NCBI GenBank assembly: GCA_035582835.1
Contig: JAYKAV010001267.1
Location: 72,716-136,715 of the forward strand
Reading direction: 5' to 3'
DNA: 64,000 nucleotides
Source: Phoebastria nigripes
Lineage: Eukaryota > Chordata > Aves > Procellariiformes > Diomedeidae
Part shown: positions 1 to 13,724 of the stretch, piece by piece
Numbering within the stretch: the first letter of the stretch is position 1
How the letters are laid out: each line of letters begins with the position of its first letter
The notes under the pieces: model-generated
Seen by the model: the letters and a program-made list of their open reading frames with translations, nothing else
What the model was told of the DNA's origin: nothing
Database searches by the model: none
Translations under genes and position numbers: made by a program

Positions 1-1033
1 TTTCAAATTATCATGCCTCATCTCCTTTAGTACTTTCCTTTTCACTTTACCTGTCTGAGGACTGTGTGTTTCACCTTTTCCTGTTGAAGTTATTCATCAT
101 GCAACAAATTCTAGATTCATTAGGCCTGAGAGAAAAGGTGACACCATAGCCTTTTTGTCAAGTCACTGTGTGAGAAACATGATCTCCTTTTCCTGCCGTG
201 GTTTCTACATGCAATAATCCATTTTACAGTGAAATATTTCATGGGTTTTTTTTTTTATATTTAGATAGAGTATTTTATAAGGATAATGCCTAGATGGATA
301 AAGACATTTAGTTACCTAAATCACTCTGAGAGGGGAAAGTACTACCACCTAAATACCTAACACTAGGTTGGGTTGCCACTGTCTGCATGATCAGTGTCTG
401 CAACGATCATTCAGAACCAATTTTTTAAAGATCTCTAGACCACAGAGAACAACAAAGTATAAGAATATATGTATGCTGACAGTAAGGCATCCTTACTTTG
501 ATCTGAGAAGGCATAGTTGTTGCATCCATTACATAAAAGGAGAACTGAGAGAAAAAGAGTGAACAGGAGCAGCAAGTGTTCTGTTAATATATTAGAGATG
601 TTTTTAAAGGTGATGTGAGATGTATGATATGGACATAAAATGTATATATGCAATGTGCTGCATATTCTCTGTAATAATGCGCTTGTTCTAATAAAAGACC
701 AGCAAGTACTTCCATACCATNCCATATGAAAATCTGACTAATTTTATGCTTCTGCAAGTAATGACTTTACATTTATTGGTATTGTATTACTCATGGAACT
801 AGAACTGAATCTGTAGGAGCGTTACATTTTTAATACACTTCTAATGAGATCTTATTTTAAGTAAGGTGCTTTAATATAATAAAAATTAACTAAAAAATGA
901 AATTGCATAGCAATACCCCAAAGCGCGCAGGATTTTGGCTTATATTCAACACTTCAATGATTCTAGATGGTAGGAGAAGAGTGAAGCATACAGAGTAGGT
1001 GACAGCCATAGGTTATCAAAAATAATGGACAGC

Positions 1034-1222
1034 TGTCGTAGTTTAACCCAGCAGGCAGCTAAACACCACACAGCCGCTGGCTCACTCCCCACCCCGCAGT
1101 GGGATGTGGGAAAGAATTGGAAGAGTAAAAATGAGAACACTTATGGGTTGAGATAAGAACAGTTTAATAATTGAAATAAAATAGTAATAATAATGATAAT
1201 GATGATAATGATGATGATGATG

Positions 1223-1258
<36 letters not shown>

Positions 1259-1679
1259 TGTAATGAAAAGGAAGATAACAAAAAGAAAGAGAAATAAAAC
1301 CCAAGAAAGACAAGTGATGCAAATGAAAAAAAAACCAAAAAACAATTGCTCACCACCAACCGATGCCCAGCCAGTCCCTGAGCAGCAGCCCCCCGGCCAG
1401 CTTTCCCCTAGTTTATATACTGAGGAAGACGTCATATGGAATATCCTGTTGGCCATTTTGGGTCAGTTGTCCTGGCTATGCCCCCTCCCAGTATCTCCAG
1501 CCTTCTCAGTCAGTAGAGCATAAGAAGCTGAGAATGCCTTGACTCTGTGTAAGCACTGCTCAGCAATAACGAAAACATCTCTATATTATCAACACTGTTT
1601 TCAGCACAAATCCAAAACATAGCCCCATACTAGCTACTACGAACAAAATTAACTCTATATCCCAGCCAAAACCAGCACA
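1034..1679 (-). mobile_element. Solo LTR of an avian endogenous retrovirus (ERVL-like), antisense to SGCG
   Basis: The element begins TGTCGTAGTTT and ends AAACCAGCACA on the + strand, which gives the short inverted LTR ends TG...CA. It aligns along its length with the second LTR at 16724-17294, so the two belong to one family. Read on the - strand it has a TATATAA box (1413-1419) and, further on, an ATTAAA signal next to an ATT-rich tract, so transcription would run on the - strand, opposite to SGCG. The flanking 5-mers are ACAGC (1029-1033) and ATAGC (1680-1684), a target duplication with one mismatch. A 5-bp duplication fits class III (ERVL) elements. No internal retroviral genes are present, so this is a recombined solo LTR. 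Confidence 0.85.
1184..1258. repeat. (ATA/ATG)n trinucleotide microsatellite inside the solo LTR
   Basis: About 75 bases of mixed TAA and TGA/ATG triplets, ending in a pure run of AAT units. It sits in the R/U5-like A/T tract that the related LTR at 16724 carries only as a short stretch, so it looks like an expansion after insertion. It accounts for most of the length difference between the two LTRs (646 versus 571 bp). Open frames across it encode only Tyr/His/Ile runs and are not genes. Confidence 0.9.
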
Positions 1680-4600
1680 ATAGCAGAAGAGAGTAAGAAA
1701 AGAAAAGATCTGAAATTAAATAAATAACTTCAGTGTTGGAAAGCCTTTTCTTCTGAAAGATCTAAAGACACACTAAAAGTGCTTAGTACTTGACAGAACT
1801 AACTGGATTTGAAAAGTCTGCCTATATGTTACCAATTTCATTGACGTTAAGTCTTTGTGGATATGAATTTTATGACAGGCCCTGTTTTTGATAGAAGATG
1901 CTTTGCCGTCTTGTCCTTCTACATTTGTATTGGCCTGGAATTCAAAGGTTGGGTAACAGTAGAAGGGAATTTATTTAAATACTTTTCCACTGAAATGGAC
2001 TCACTGAACAAGACTTTCCTTCCTTGGAAAACCACCTAGGGGAGTCGAGAGTGAGGAGGAGAAACAAAAAGGAATACTGTTTAGCAGTGTGCTCCTTTGC
2101 AGGCAATAGGTCAATTGTTTTTGGAACGATTTTTCATCATTTAAAGTGGCATCCTCAGTGTCAAGAGGTATGTGATGTGATGATCACATACGAGGTCTGT
2201 ATCAGAACTGGACGTGTTAAAGGAGGAAGTGTAAAGAAACAATGGGCAATTATTGGTCAGCCTGATTAGCAAGGATAACCAATTGACCTGGGAATTCCTG
2301 TGATGCCTCTGGCAGCAATGAGAAAACAGTTCAAAAGCTCTCTATAACCTGCAGTCATGTTACATTTTTAATTGTAGGATTTTATCAACAAGTATGTTTA
2401 TATAGTATTAGTTGACTTACACACAGTTAATATACTAGGGTTGTAAACAAAATGCATTTAGGAATTAGGATATTAAAGTTTCAGATATTGAATTTGGCTG
2501 CTGTTTATGAGCTGAAAATTATTCCTTCTGGGATCACAGTACAATTAATGTTATTGCAATATAGCTAGTGCATGTGTGTTGTACTACAACTAAGAGAAAT
2601 CAATGGCTACTTTTGGTTACATAAATTTATCCCCATTTCTTTAGAAGCCTATTTTTGTTTTTTGAAAGTTGTTCCACATATACTGAGATGTCTCATCTCT
2701 AGCATGAATAAAACATATGCTTGAATTTGGTTTACCCTAGCATTCCCTCTAAAGATTTTAAAATGCATCATTTATTATCCATACCATTCTTTGATAATGA
2801 GGATTATCTATAGGACAATCCTTGTCCCACTTTACTGGGGCATTCACGCTGAGAAAACTATGGACCTAAAGATTCTTGTTAAAGGTTTATTCAAGTCCAC
2901 AAGTACCAGGATCAAACAGGAGAGAAATCTGGATGCAAACCCAGCATGGGCAAGGCCATGAGATGTAGTTTCAAAGAGCCACCAGTTAAGACTACTTTGG
3001 GAAGTATATAATGTGCAGTGAGCGCGCTCAGTGCTTGTACTGTTTCTTCTTATTTAAGTCTAGCTTTAAAATATAATGGGCATAATTGACAATGCGCCCA
3101 TCTTAGATCCTTCCTAACTGCCCCCTACATGCTTAAATTCAATGTTTAGATTCTCCTAACTCTTGCACAGAAAAAAAGTTAAGAGCAATAGGCACCAAAC
3201 TTCTCTTAAGCAATAAAAATCCCTAAATACCTTAATGAGTCACTCAGTGCATGACCAGAAACATCTAAAGTAGGAAAGTGTTAGCAGGTAGGAATAGACT
3301 ACGTCTACATTAGCAACCAAACCAGGCCAGGACCCACAGTCTGCCCCAGGGGCAGATGGCATGGCACAACGCTCATTACACAGCTAAGCCCACTTCCCTC
3401 CAGAGCTGGAGAGCTTCATTCACCTTGTCTGTGAGGAACAGCCCCTGGGGGCATTGTCTGGGAGGTCGCTGTGTGGCACAGGTTGAGACGGTGCCAAGGA
3501 GCATGCTACCAGATTAGCAGAAATTGGCAGTGCTTGTGTCTCCTCTGACTTGACTTTCTCTAATGTATTGGTATAGATGTATTCATTAGCTTGCTAAAAC
3601 TTACTGCTTAGCCAGGATGAGCACTTTTCTACAAATCCTGTTACACCTCTTCTTCTTCTTCTATCTAAGGAGATTTTTCTCTGTTTTTCCCCTATCTCAT
3701 TATTTTAGGGTAGGACTCCCTCAATTTCTCGTGTTGAAGGTGTTTGCCTTGCCTGGAGTAATGAGATATTAATTGAGTGGAAGAAGAGAGGAGAGCCCAA
3801 CAATGGGCTTATGTGGTCTAATGTTAAAGCCAATTAGCTGTGAGTGGAAAGGCTGAATCCCAGCCTTGTTCCAGTCACTGTAGGAATGGGGTCAGTTTAA
3901 TTAAACTGGTATATATTGCATCTCCAGTTGTATCAGTATGATGTTCTGTATGGACACCATGCCTGAAATTTGCATTAGAGAGGACAGCTGAGAAAGTCAG
4001 TCTGCACAATTTGCGTTTGTTTACTTTGGTTAGGTGAGAGAAAAAGAATTTGGTCCAGGGTATGTAAATGCTATTTAGTGTGTATACATTAATCATAAAT
4101 TCAAACAGTTAAAGCAGCTCCTATATCTTATAACTATTTTCTTTTGTCATGTCACATCTCTCTCTGAATTAATCTACATTCCATAACAATCCAATTAACA
4201 AAAACCTGTCAATTTTTTTGGCAATATGCAGATGTACAAATTAAAGTAATCAATTTATGCTGTTTGAGGTAGTTCTTTCCTGTTCTTACTATGAGAAACA
4301 CAAAAAATCTTTCTTTGACAAGTTTGCTTGTAAAATAGAGTCAGCAAATTAGCAAATTGAGAATATAAATGTACTCGACAAGATCAAGTTAGGCTCTGTG
4401 CAAATCATGTCACACTTCTCCAGTTCTTTCAAATCCATTGTTTTTTCCAATGCTTTATAATCATAAAAACTTCTGTGTCTACCAAGGTGCTGAGAAGGAA
4501 AGAACAGAAGTGCCACTATTCAGGCCCAGCAATTTATTTTCAAAGCTGACTGCCTTTGTACCAAGGAAATCAGTAGATGGCATTCCCTCTAAACATACAG

Positions 4601-5525
4601 TATCTTCATCATATTAAAGTATTTTTCTGTGATNATGTGTAAATAATTAGCAATTATATATAAATCAACAGTATATATTTCTGAATTGTCTTTTAGAGAT
4701 GTTGCTGCATATTGTTTGCAGGCTTGCCCAAATACACTTACAGCAGTTTCTAATTAGTATTTTGAAGACTACCCACACTATAAAACCTCACAGCTTAGAA
4801 CTGAGTCTGTGGAAGTTCTTGGGCACCTACTTTACTTTAAAGTACATATACCTAAAATGTAAGTCTTGAGGATCCTCACTCAGTTATTAATTCTTTTAAT
4901 CAATAAATATTCTATGGCTATATAAAAATATTTGCTTCTGGCATGCCAGACGTACTAAAATATTGACAGCACTGAAAAGAAAAATACCTAACCTTGTCAA
5001 AGCCTACAGAGTAAGCATTCTCATTTCTATCTCATCTACTGGGTCTAATCCAGCAGATATTTTAATTGCATGCTTTTTAGAATCAGCTCTGACAATAAGC
5101 AGCATCAGGAGAAGAAAAGGTGGTAGTGCAACTTTTCTCCAGCAGTCCTATAGCCAGCGTATTGACCCTGGAAGCTAGGCACTTGAGTTCCCTTCCTGTG
5201 GAGGAAATAAAGGCTCCAAATAGTAGCTTCCGTTTCTATACAGTATAAAACATCTTCAACAGAAGAGACCGAGAATCACTCCTAAATCCCTTCCAGCAAA
5301 AACATGGTACCCTCAGTGTCCCTGAATCACTCGACCTGTATCATGTCAGACAGCAGAGGCTTTAGTTTGTGTTTCCCACACTTGTGCTGAGCACTGTAAT
5401 CACGGTGTTGGATGAATGGGAAGGATGAGGAACTGGCCCCAGCAGCACCAGTGAAGTTGATAACAGCCAGTTTACTTAGGCCTTTGATTTGTTTGAATAA
5501 ACAAGGATCTACCTACACTACGTAA

Positions 5526-6368
5526 ATGGCTCTGCAGAGGGACCTGGACAGGCTGGATCGATGGGCCGAGGCCAATTGTGTGAGGTTCAACAAGGCCAAG
5601 TGCCGGGTCCTGCACTTTGGCCACAACAACCCCATGCAAGGCTACAGGCTGGGGGAAGAGTGGCTGGAAAGCTGCCCAGCGGAAAAGGACCTGGGGGTGT
5701 TGGTCGACAGCCGGCTGAATATGAGCCGGCAGTGTGCCCAGGTGGCCAAAAGGCCAACGGCATCCTGGCTTGTATCAGAAATAACGTGGCCAGCAGGAGA
5801 AGGGAAGTGATCATGCCCCTGTACTCGGCACTGGTGAGGCTGCACCTTGAATACTGTGTTCAGTTTTGGGCCCCTCACTACAAGAAGGACATTGAGGTGC
5901 TGGAGCATGTCCAGAGAAGGGCAACGAAGTGGGTGAAGGGTCTGGAGCACAAGTCTTATGAAGAGCGGCTGAGGGAACTGGGACTGTTTAGCCTGGAGAA
6001 GAGGAGGCTGAGGGGAGACCTTATCGCTCTCTACAACTACCTGAAAGGAGGTTGTAGCGAGGTGGGTGTCGGTCTCTTCTCCCAAGTAACAAGCGATAGG
6101 ACGAGAGGAAATGGCCTCAAGTTGCGCCAGGGGAGGTTTAGTTTGGATGTCAGGAAGAATTTCTTCACCGAAAGGGTTGTCAAGCATTGGAACAGGCTGC
6201 CCAGGGAAGTGGTTGAGTCACCATCCCTGGAGCTGTTTAAAAGACGTGTAGATGTGGTGCTTAGGGACATGGTTTAGTGGTGGACTTGGCAGTGTTAGGT
6301 TAACGGTTGGACTTGATGATCTTAAAGGTCTTTTGCAACCTAAACGATTCTATGATTCTGTGATTCTA
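5526..6368 (+). mobile_element. CR1 LINE, 5'-truncated, 3' end of ORF2 and 3' UTR
   Basis: The translation matches the C-terminal part of the CR1 reverse transcriptase ORF2: the block [20 protein letters not shown], then EKDLGVLVD, then [52 protein letters not shown] and [16 protein letters not shown], ending at a TAG at 6275-6277. The first block is read in one frame (from 5526) and the rest in another (to 6277), so there is a frameshift near 5745-5750, where a run of A precedes GGCC; the copy cannot make ORF2. After the stop comes a short CR1 3' UTR with GGTTGGACTTGATGATC, ending in ATTCTATG/ATTCTGTG repeats. It lies in the sense orientation of SGCG. The left border is where similarity ends, so it is approximate. 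Confidence 0.93.
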
Positions 6369-7130
6369 CGAAATAGACATTCAAACTTATGTGATGCGAA
6401 TTTTTAATTGATCAGGTTGTTAGAAAGGNGAATATTAAGGGTTTGATTTATATCCGCTTACCAAGCCAACACTGTAGAACAGAATGTTTTACTGACTGTA
6501 GGATCTGGTAATATGAAAAACAAATCTCTTGCACACAATTATTTTAATTTTTGGAGTTCCAGATCCAATTGCAAATACTCTCACAGCTTTTTGAGACTCT
6601 TCTAAGAACATGATCCGTAACATTTATTAGATATGTGGAGCTAAACTGGCATTTGTTTTGAAGAGCTGAGGGTCCTGCCCTGACATGGGATGTTTGTCAT
6701 TTTAAAGCATTTGAGCCTCCGTAATCAAAAGGAATGATGCTGCAAAGGCTTTGATAATTAGTTTCTATGTTTTTTTAAAAAAAAAAAAAAGATGATCGAC
6801 TGATCAAAGAATCTTAGCAGTTTCAACACCAAGAACATGATTTTTTGTCTTGATCAATTCATGAGGGATTTTCTAAATTCCCTGGAAACCCAACTTGAAA
6901 GCATGACTCCAGACACAGTTTTGAACAACAAATTAGATCATGTAAATAGACTTATCCAATTTCAGTACTTACAGGGCCACTATCCTTAGAATATCTGGGT
7001 GCTTCATCATCCTTAATGTACTTGAATGAGTCACTAAATTGTTAAGACCGCAATTGAAATCATTAGCAATTTATATAGAACATTGAAGAAAGCTGATGTA
7101 ATTATTCCATTATTCTACTGTGCTTTACAG

Positions 7131-7250
7131 GTCCTAAAATGGTAGAATTCCATGGTCAGCAATTTCAGATCAACTCAAAGGACGGCAAGCCACTTTTTAC
7201 AGTGGATGAAAATGAGGTTGTAATTGGCACAGATAAACTTCGAGTCACAG
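7131..7250 (+). CDS. SGCG: SGCG exon 5 (human numbering), gamma-sarcoglycan extracellular part
   Basis: Gamma-sarcoglycan is a single-pass type II membrane glycoprotein of the sarcoglycan subcomplex, which stabilises the dystrophin-glycoprotein complex at the muscle sarcolemma. This 120-nt exon reads (G)[19 protein letters not shown], then [20 protein letters not shown], closely matching the human protein around residues 129-169. The acceptor is TTCTACTGTGCTTTACAG before 7131 and the donor is GTTTGT at 7251. The exon opens with two bases completing a split Gly codon and ends one base into the next codon (ACA G), so both boundaries interrupt codons after the first base. Length and phases equal those of human exon 5 (c.386-505). 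The transmembrane segment and N-terminus are encoded upstream of the window. Confidence 0.96.
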
Positions 7251-9411
7251 GTTTGTAACAGTTTAAGAAATGCCCAAATAATAGCCACAAGAAAAGCACA
7301 ATAAAAATGGCATTTTTAAATACAACATTGTGTGTGAAGACAAGTTCTGGTTTTACCTCATTAGGAAATAGAAATCTGAAGATATTCTGACCTTTTTCAA
7401 TACATAATCAGTAAGAACTTTTAACAGCAAAATAATAATATGTATATATAAATATGTATATATCTCTGTATGTGTGTATTTTATTTTAAAGCCATTAGTG
7501 ATTAGAACTGTACTGATGCATTTTTTTCTGAATTATTTAACATTGCCAGTGCATACTGTTAACTGAGGCTGAAAAAATTCTAGATATTCCAGTTTGAGTT
7601 GTACTGAGGTTTATTTGTGAAAATTTTTTAGGTGCTCTCTGATGTTTTTGTCTGGTTTTATCTTTCAAAGTGAAAGCCACTGTATTTCTGTTCCGTGTGT
7701 AGCACATATGTCACAGGATGGTATTTGTAGGATATTTAAAATGTCATCTGTCAAAAGACAAGTTTGTCCTAGGCTATTTCTGCAAATCACCAAAGTGCTT
7801 ATTTATTAAGTAAGATGTCGAAGTTATCACATGAAAAGTTATTTCCTTTCATATGATCTGATAAAGTCAACTTTCATTTTCCACGTGTACGGTTGCATTA
7901 AAACAGATTCATCAAGGTGTGATTTCTCTTTAAGCAGAAGAGTCCATCAAAGGAAATACTGAAATGATCCTGTAACTTGTTTTTAATTACATTTTTAATA
8001 TTTTTAACCTGATTGCAACTATCATGTTTAACTTCTGCTGATTATTGGTCCTCTGAAATCTTGAGGTCTTAATTTGAATGGATATATTCATATTATTTCA
8101 CTGTGCAAAACTACAAATGTGGTAGTAACTATACAGTTAGTGTTTCAAAGCCAAAGTTAAGTTATAATAACTGTGTTAATAAGTTTTGTTTACGCCTGAG
8201 GGTCTTATCTTAAGTTTTTTACTTTTTAACCTAATTGAAATTACAACTTTGTTTATCCAGGAAACCATATCAAATAATTATTGTTTGCCCAAGGGATGCT
8301 AAACTTTAATAGAAAAGCATGTTTAACAAAGATATGAAAAACTGCATAATTGTTAACTGATTTGGAAAAGGTCTATCTCTGCTCAAAGTAAGTAAAAATC
8401 ATTCATACATGAGTTGAAATTGTTATGCTAAAACATGTATTCTGACTCGTCCAATATTAATCTTTACACTGCAAGGATAATTGTTTACTTTAGCAGATAT
8501 TGTAGAGAGATACATTGCCTGTTTCTTTTTTACACTGTAGTACAATTCAAAAGCAAATCCATTAAAGTCATTGAGGTTATTTCAGTGTAAAATTAATATG
8601 TGAGAGGAGTTTCATGCCTACTTTGCTTCAAATTAATTTATTAAAATTGTGATTTAAATGATACTATTAGCATGAAGGATAAATTAGTAATACTTTGCAT
8701 ACTGAGATAATTTTTTAAACATTTTAGATAGAGAACAAGATCAATGTGAAATAAATTTTGAAAAGTTCATACTATGAGAAATGGACTACCTCAAGCTTAA
8801 AATACACAAAGAACATTTTACAGTTTTTTATGTACAATATAGTGAACTATTTGATTTTACTTCTCCTTATTTATGTGAATTATGAAAAGCTCAGTAACAA
8901 TTTGTAAGAAAACCTGACAGTTTTCAACTAAAATATAATACAGCAGAGTGCAAATGTCTGTGATTTATGGTATTTCAGGAAAAATGAAAAAGTCTAAGAA
9001 TAAGCTAATCCAACCCAACACCTCAGGAGTTGTCATTTTCCAACAATTTGGTATGTTTGACTTCATACTGTTGCAGTTCAGACATTTTCTGGCCCACGTG
9101 GTAGAAGAAAATAGTGGCAGACTCTCTCTTTGTTATCTTAAGAAGAGCAAATGCCTGGGGAAAACCATGGTCAGCAAAGTGTCTCAGATNCCCCAGAGGG
9201 TCACAGATGGGTCTAGATACCCATGTTCAGACAACTGAATTGAACCCCCAGTCAACACAGTCAATGCAGCCTAGAGCATGATTCATCTCACCTTGAAGGA
9301 GACACCTAGTCCTGGCATGCAGAGAGCGCTTCTGCCAACCAAATGCGGTTGTCTACTTTAGGATGAGCTCAATGGCTCGCTCAGCTCCCTTGAATATAGT
9401 GGCTGAGTTCA

Positions 9412-9640
9412 GATGCTTAAACATAAGCATCCAGCAGTGTTTGAAACACCTTAGGGTATGTGAGACACCACATGGTATTGCTGTACCTACAGGAGACACT
9501 TCCTTTGATCGTGACAGCTGGAGGCCAGGCAGGATGTACAAGGGTATTTTAGATGACAGTAGGTACATATGATTAGGGAACTAAATTCTGCCTCTAGCTC
9601 ATCTGTGACACCTACATCATAGACACTTAAATTTAAGTGT
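9412..9640. repeat. Pair of short perfect palindromes in SGCG intron 5
   Basis: GATGCTTA and TAAGCATC form an 8-bp perfect stem around a 4-base loop at 9412-9431, and an 18-bp perfect palindrome (ACACTTAAATTTAAGTGT) lies at 9623-9640. Both sit in a block (about 9250-9700) with less AT bias than the flanks. Palindromes of the GATGCTTAA type are common in the tails of old bird interspersed repeats as I recall them, so the block may be a decayed repeat. No function can be assigned. Confidence 0.5.
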
Positions 9641-12600
9641 ATGAAACTGAAGCTCAGCTTAACCCTTCATGACAATTAATGCTACCTGAAGGAGCATGTA
9701 CTCCAATTACATCCTCTCTAATATTATTTCAGTAATGATCTGCATCTTTTGCAGACATTTATTATGCCGCTACAGAGATATCAATCATCAGCATTTTCTT
9801 CTGGTAGGGTTTTATACATCCAGTTGGCATTGGTGACAGTGAAACCCACCTTGTAACAGNGTATTGGCTGGCAAAGAGCTGATTGCTTTATAACTAACAA
9901 TATTGTCATGACAGAAGGAGTGAAGTCACAGCAGTGGCTGGAAACAAAGTTCTGCACAAATGGCTGGAGTCCATGGCTGTAGGAGTCCTGTTTTTCCACT
10001 CCCTTGTCTGCTCTGCAAACTTGCCAACTAGAAGGCTGTTCATAGGAGGGAGAAAATAGGCCCAAATAAATAAAATTATATACAATGGAAAAATAATTAA
10101 CATTCAGCAGTTATAAAATGGTCTCAACTACTGCACAAAAAACTTCTTATCAAGTAAAAATAACAATTTATATATCATGACTGTTATATAGGGTAATATT
10201 TTGGTGATGAGTACATAAGAAATTAATAGAATGAAGTTGCTTACCCTCCACTCTTCTTGAAGAAAAGCTGGCAAAGCAGAAGTGATCAGTATCTTTACGG
10301 AGAAGCGTATTATATCACCCTTTCTCCAGTTTACTGCTTGTCCTTCTGCTTGCTTGTCTTTCATAATCTCTTAAAAGCATTTGCTGAGTATTGTCAGTGA
10401 TTTTCTAGTGCTCTGTTCTATGGAAAGGTTTTCAGTTTGAGTAGCTAATGCTGAAGTGCGATGTGAAGATGTGTGTTTAATTTAAACACTTCTGCTCAGA
10501 AGGTAAGTTAAGTAGGAGACAATTTGAGGATATGAATAAACATTCTGTTAGACTTTGAAGAGGCAGATAGACCTTGCTTGATAGTGTGTAGGTGGGTGTT
10601 AATTAAACTTGCTGACTTCAATCCTCTCATTAAGAAAATTAATATCTTGATCTTGTGTATTTTAGGATTAAATTACGTTACATTCACAAACAATAGTCTA
10701 TAAAATAGTAAATATAGTAATATTAATATCATAATTAATGTTATTTCTTTACAGTTTAAAAGATAAAGTAGGTAATGAAGACAAGAATTCAATTTAGGGC
10801 CATTTTCAATAAAAATTTGTCCTGAGGTTTTTTTTTTTTTTAGTGTCATGGTATTCAAACTTAATGCTGTTTGATGAAGAAATTTTTCTCACAGGAAGGC
10901 AAGGTTTTAGTCTTGCTTAGAGGTGACAGCTCTAGAATATGTAAATAAGCCTTTTCCTTCCCTCTTACACNCCCCCCCCCGGAGCATTAACACTGATGTT
11001 TCCTGTTGGCTTTCTTCCATTAGCCCCTATTTCCATGCAAGTGATACTATCTCTGTTAGCACTTACCTGTCTTTCAGAGCAGGGTGTCCGTTTTAGGAAG
11101 TGGGAGGCTGAGGCTGAATTCCCTCCTTGGCCCAGGAGACTTCAATCCTGCAGTCCCACCTCCCAGGACAGTGCTCTGTAATGCCATACAAAATGTTAGG
11201 TGCCCAGCATGAGGGGACAGCTGGGAGCAAGCACTCTTGATGTGTGCCAGCAAAGTGAAGCTCTGCCTCTGGCTGCATGCTCCCTCATTTCTTCCTCTTT
11301 CATGGTTCACCTTCAAAAAGTGAAGCAGAGGGCAAGATCCCCAGAGTTGTTCACTGCTAAGCATGGGCTTCAATCTCCTCCAGTGAGGAGGGAATGCTCC
11401 AATGACAATGCTGTTTTATAAAGGCATTTGGAAAGATTACGTTTAATTAAAATGCTGTAATTGCTGGGTTTTAGTGCTGACTCCAATGCTCTTGGTTTGC
11501 ACAGGCTGAGAACTTTCAATACAATTGGCCTCCTCTGGGGAGTTTGGTCTTTCTGGTCTCTCTCTGCTCTCTCTGCCTTGTTTCTGAGCCACAGTGGTGC
11601 TTAGACCAAGAGACCTGCCATCCCGGACCAAGAGACAGGAGCAGATCCCTAAAACAAGGATCTGGTTTATTTCAAACAAGGCTTCAGCAGCCATGCTTGC
11701 ACTCAGGATTCACAAATCTCTCGTTGTATAGATGTTTGCTCCCCTCCTCCAATCAATTTTGCCAGGCTCCTCTTGCTGACATCTCTCTGTGCGCATAAAG
11801 TCCAAACCTTGATAGGAATTAAAAGTTGGACTAGAAGAGGCGTCTGATTTATCAGCTCACATCCCTTTCATAGACAGACAAGTAGGTCATATAATTTCTT
11901 TTATAAAGTTATCAAGCTACATCTCAAATGCAAACAAACACTATTCATTTTTATGTCACCAAATGTGAACTTATGTCTAAAAGGTGCTGTAGGAGAAATG
12001 CAAAAGGCTGTATATAAACAGGTCCCAGAGTGAAATTAGGAAAGCCTGTGAGACAGAAGAGTTCCCTTCACTGCCATGAGCTCTTCCTTCCTTGTGCCTT
12101 GCAGCTCTGCACATCCCGTAGCAAGACATTGTGAGGGCATCTTTGGCACGTGGCATCCCACGCCTGCTGCAAGGTGCCCCCAGCAGCCTGTCAGCCCACT
12201 CGTGAACAGGCTGCAGATCTAGTTTTGAGGATGGCTTTAAAAGTGACCTCAAGACTCGGTAGGGCATTCTGAATTTTAATTACAAAGAGAAGTAGATTTC
12301 TGAGTTATAAAGTTTAGGAATGTTGTCAAAGCAAAGCACTCAGGATCAGAAAACACTACTAGACAAGTTAGTTTGAGCTTATATAATTGAGAAGGGAGCT
12401 CATGTATAGAGAGGTAAGCCTAAACCTGGATGACCTGATAAAGTCATATTTGCAAAATAATTGAGATATCCCTTTATTAGTGACTTGTCCTTTACATTTC
12501 TATTGCCTCTTTCCCAGTGTCTGTGTCATCTGAAATCATCAGTAATTACTTTTTTTCTTCCAAGTCTATGATAAAATGTTACATCACATTTGGCCCCACT

Positions 12601-13724
12601 AGTAACACGTCCCCTCACTCATCGTTCTCTGTTTGCAATTATGTTTTAAGACCTATCAGTCAATTTTAATCCATATAATGCATTCCAGGCTGATTTGTGT
12701 TGCTCTAATCTCTTAATCAAAATGTGATGTGGCATCAAAGTAAATGCCTATGGAAGTTTATTACACCCATACTATTACCTTTATCAGCCAAGCTTGTCAT
12801 CTCATTTACAATCAAAGATATAAATGTATTTAATAATGTCATACCCACTGCTATACTGCATACAAGAAGTACAGAAGGTAGTGTTTAATTAACCTGCTAG
12901 AGGACCTTAGTATTTCGTGCTTGCCTTTCATACTCTGGTACCTCAGTTTCTTGACTTTCACCTGGGTGTCTATGAGAAAGAGTGCAACTGAATTTCTCAT
13001 GGTTTTCCCTGAAGCCACTGGTACAAATACTTACAACCTTTAATTCCACTGTTAATCCGTTTTGGAACTACAAATAGATAATGATGAGTGATTGTATGCA
13101 TTTCTAAAGATGACAAAGGAATTATATGAAAATCAGGCAGAGCACAGAGTAGAGCTTTTCAGAGTCTGCCCATGCTGGTGATGTCTAATGTGGAGACAAA
13201 ACTTACCAGTTGAGTTTGAGAGACACATTTTTTCCTTTTGAAGTCATTATTTATTATTTTGTCAGCGGTAGCAGATAATGGACTGTGTTCATGTAGTTAA
13301 ACTACTAGGCTCCACCTACCTTTTATTACTCTGATTATTACTCTGATGGCTAAATATGCCATTTCATGATTCTATGAATAGCCATTAATGTTACTTTTGC
13401 AAAATATTAATGGAAGTGATGATTTCTTTCCCTAATCTTTCTAATAATTGAAACTATATGGTTTATAGCAAGTGGACTAAATAAAAAATTGNTTTTTTAC
13501 ACACAGACATAGCAGGAAAATTTATGAAAATGCAAACATAAGACTAGATTTTTTAATAGCAGTAAACCAGTGTCATACCATTAGGTTCCATGGAGCTGCT
13601 CCAGTATGCACTGGCCGTTTTAGTGCTTTCAATCTGAGGATTGTATCTACAGTAATGACATACTACAACATGCAAACAGTTAAGGTGCTTTACAAATGTG
13701 CCACTCAAAATACTTCACTGGAAT

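Larger units (their letters stand above)
1..7130 (+). other. SGCG: SGCG intron 4 (3' part), by human exon numbering
   Basis: No coding exon was recognised here. The next feature downstream is the exon matching human SGCG exon 5, so this stretch is read as the 3' part of the intron before it. I looked for the preceding exon (the part encoding the NVTVNARN-like segment of gamma-sarcoglycan) and did not see it. The stretch holds a solo LTR (1034-1679) with a trinucleotide microsatellite, a CR1 LINE copy (5526-6368), and a T6-A14 homopolymer near 6771-6790. The rest is AT-rich sequence without recognisable features. Single N bases lie at 721, 4634 and 6429. Confidence 0.75.

Noticed and set aside
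1082..1456. 124-codon open frame on the - strand over the LTR microsatellite
   Set aside because: It is mostly Tyr and His runs made by the triplet repeat and LTR sequence; not a gene.
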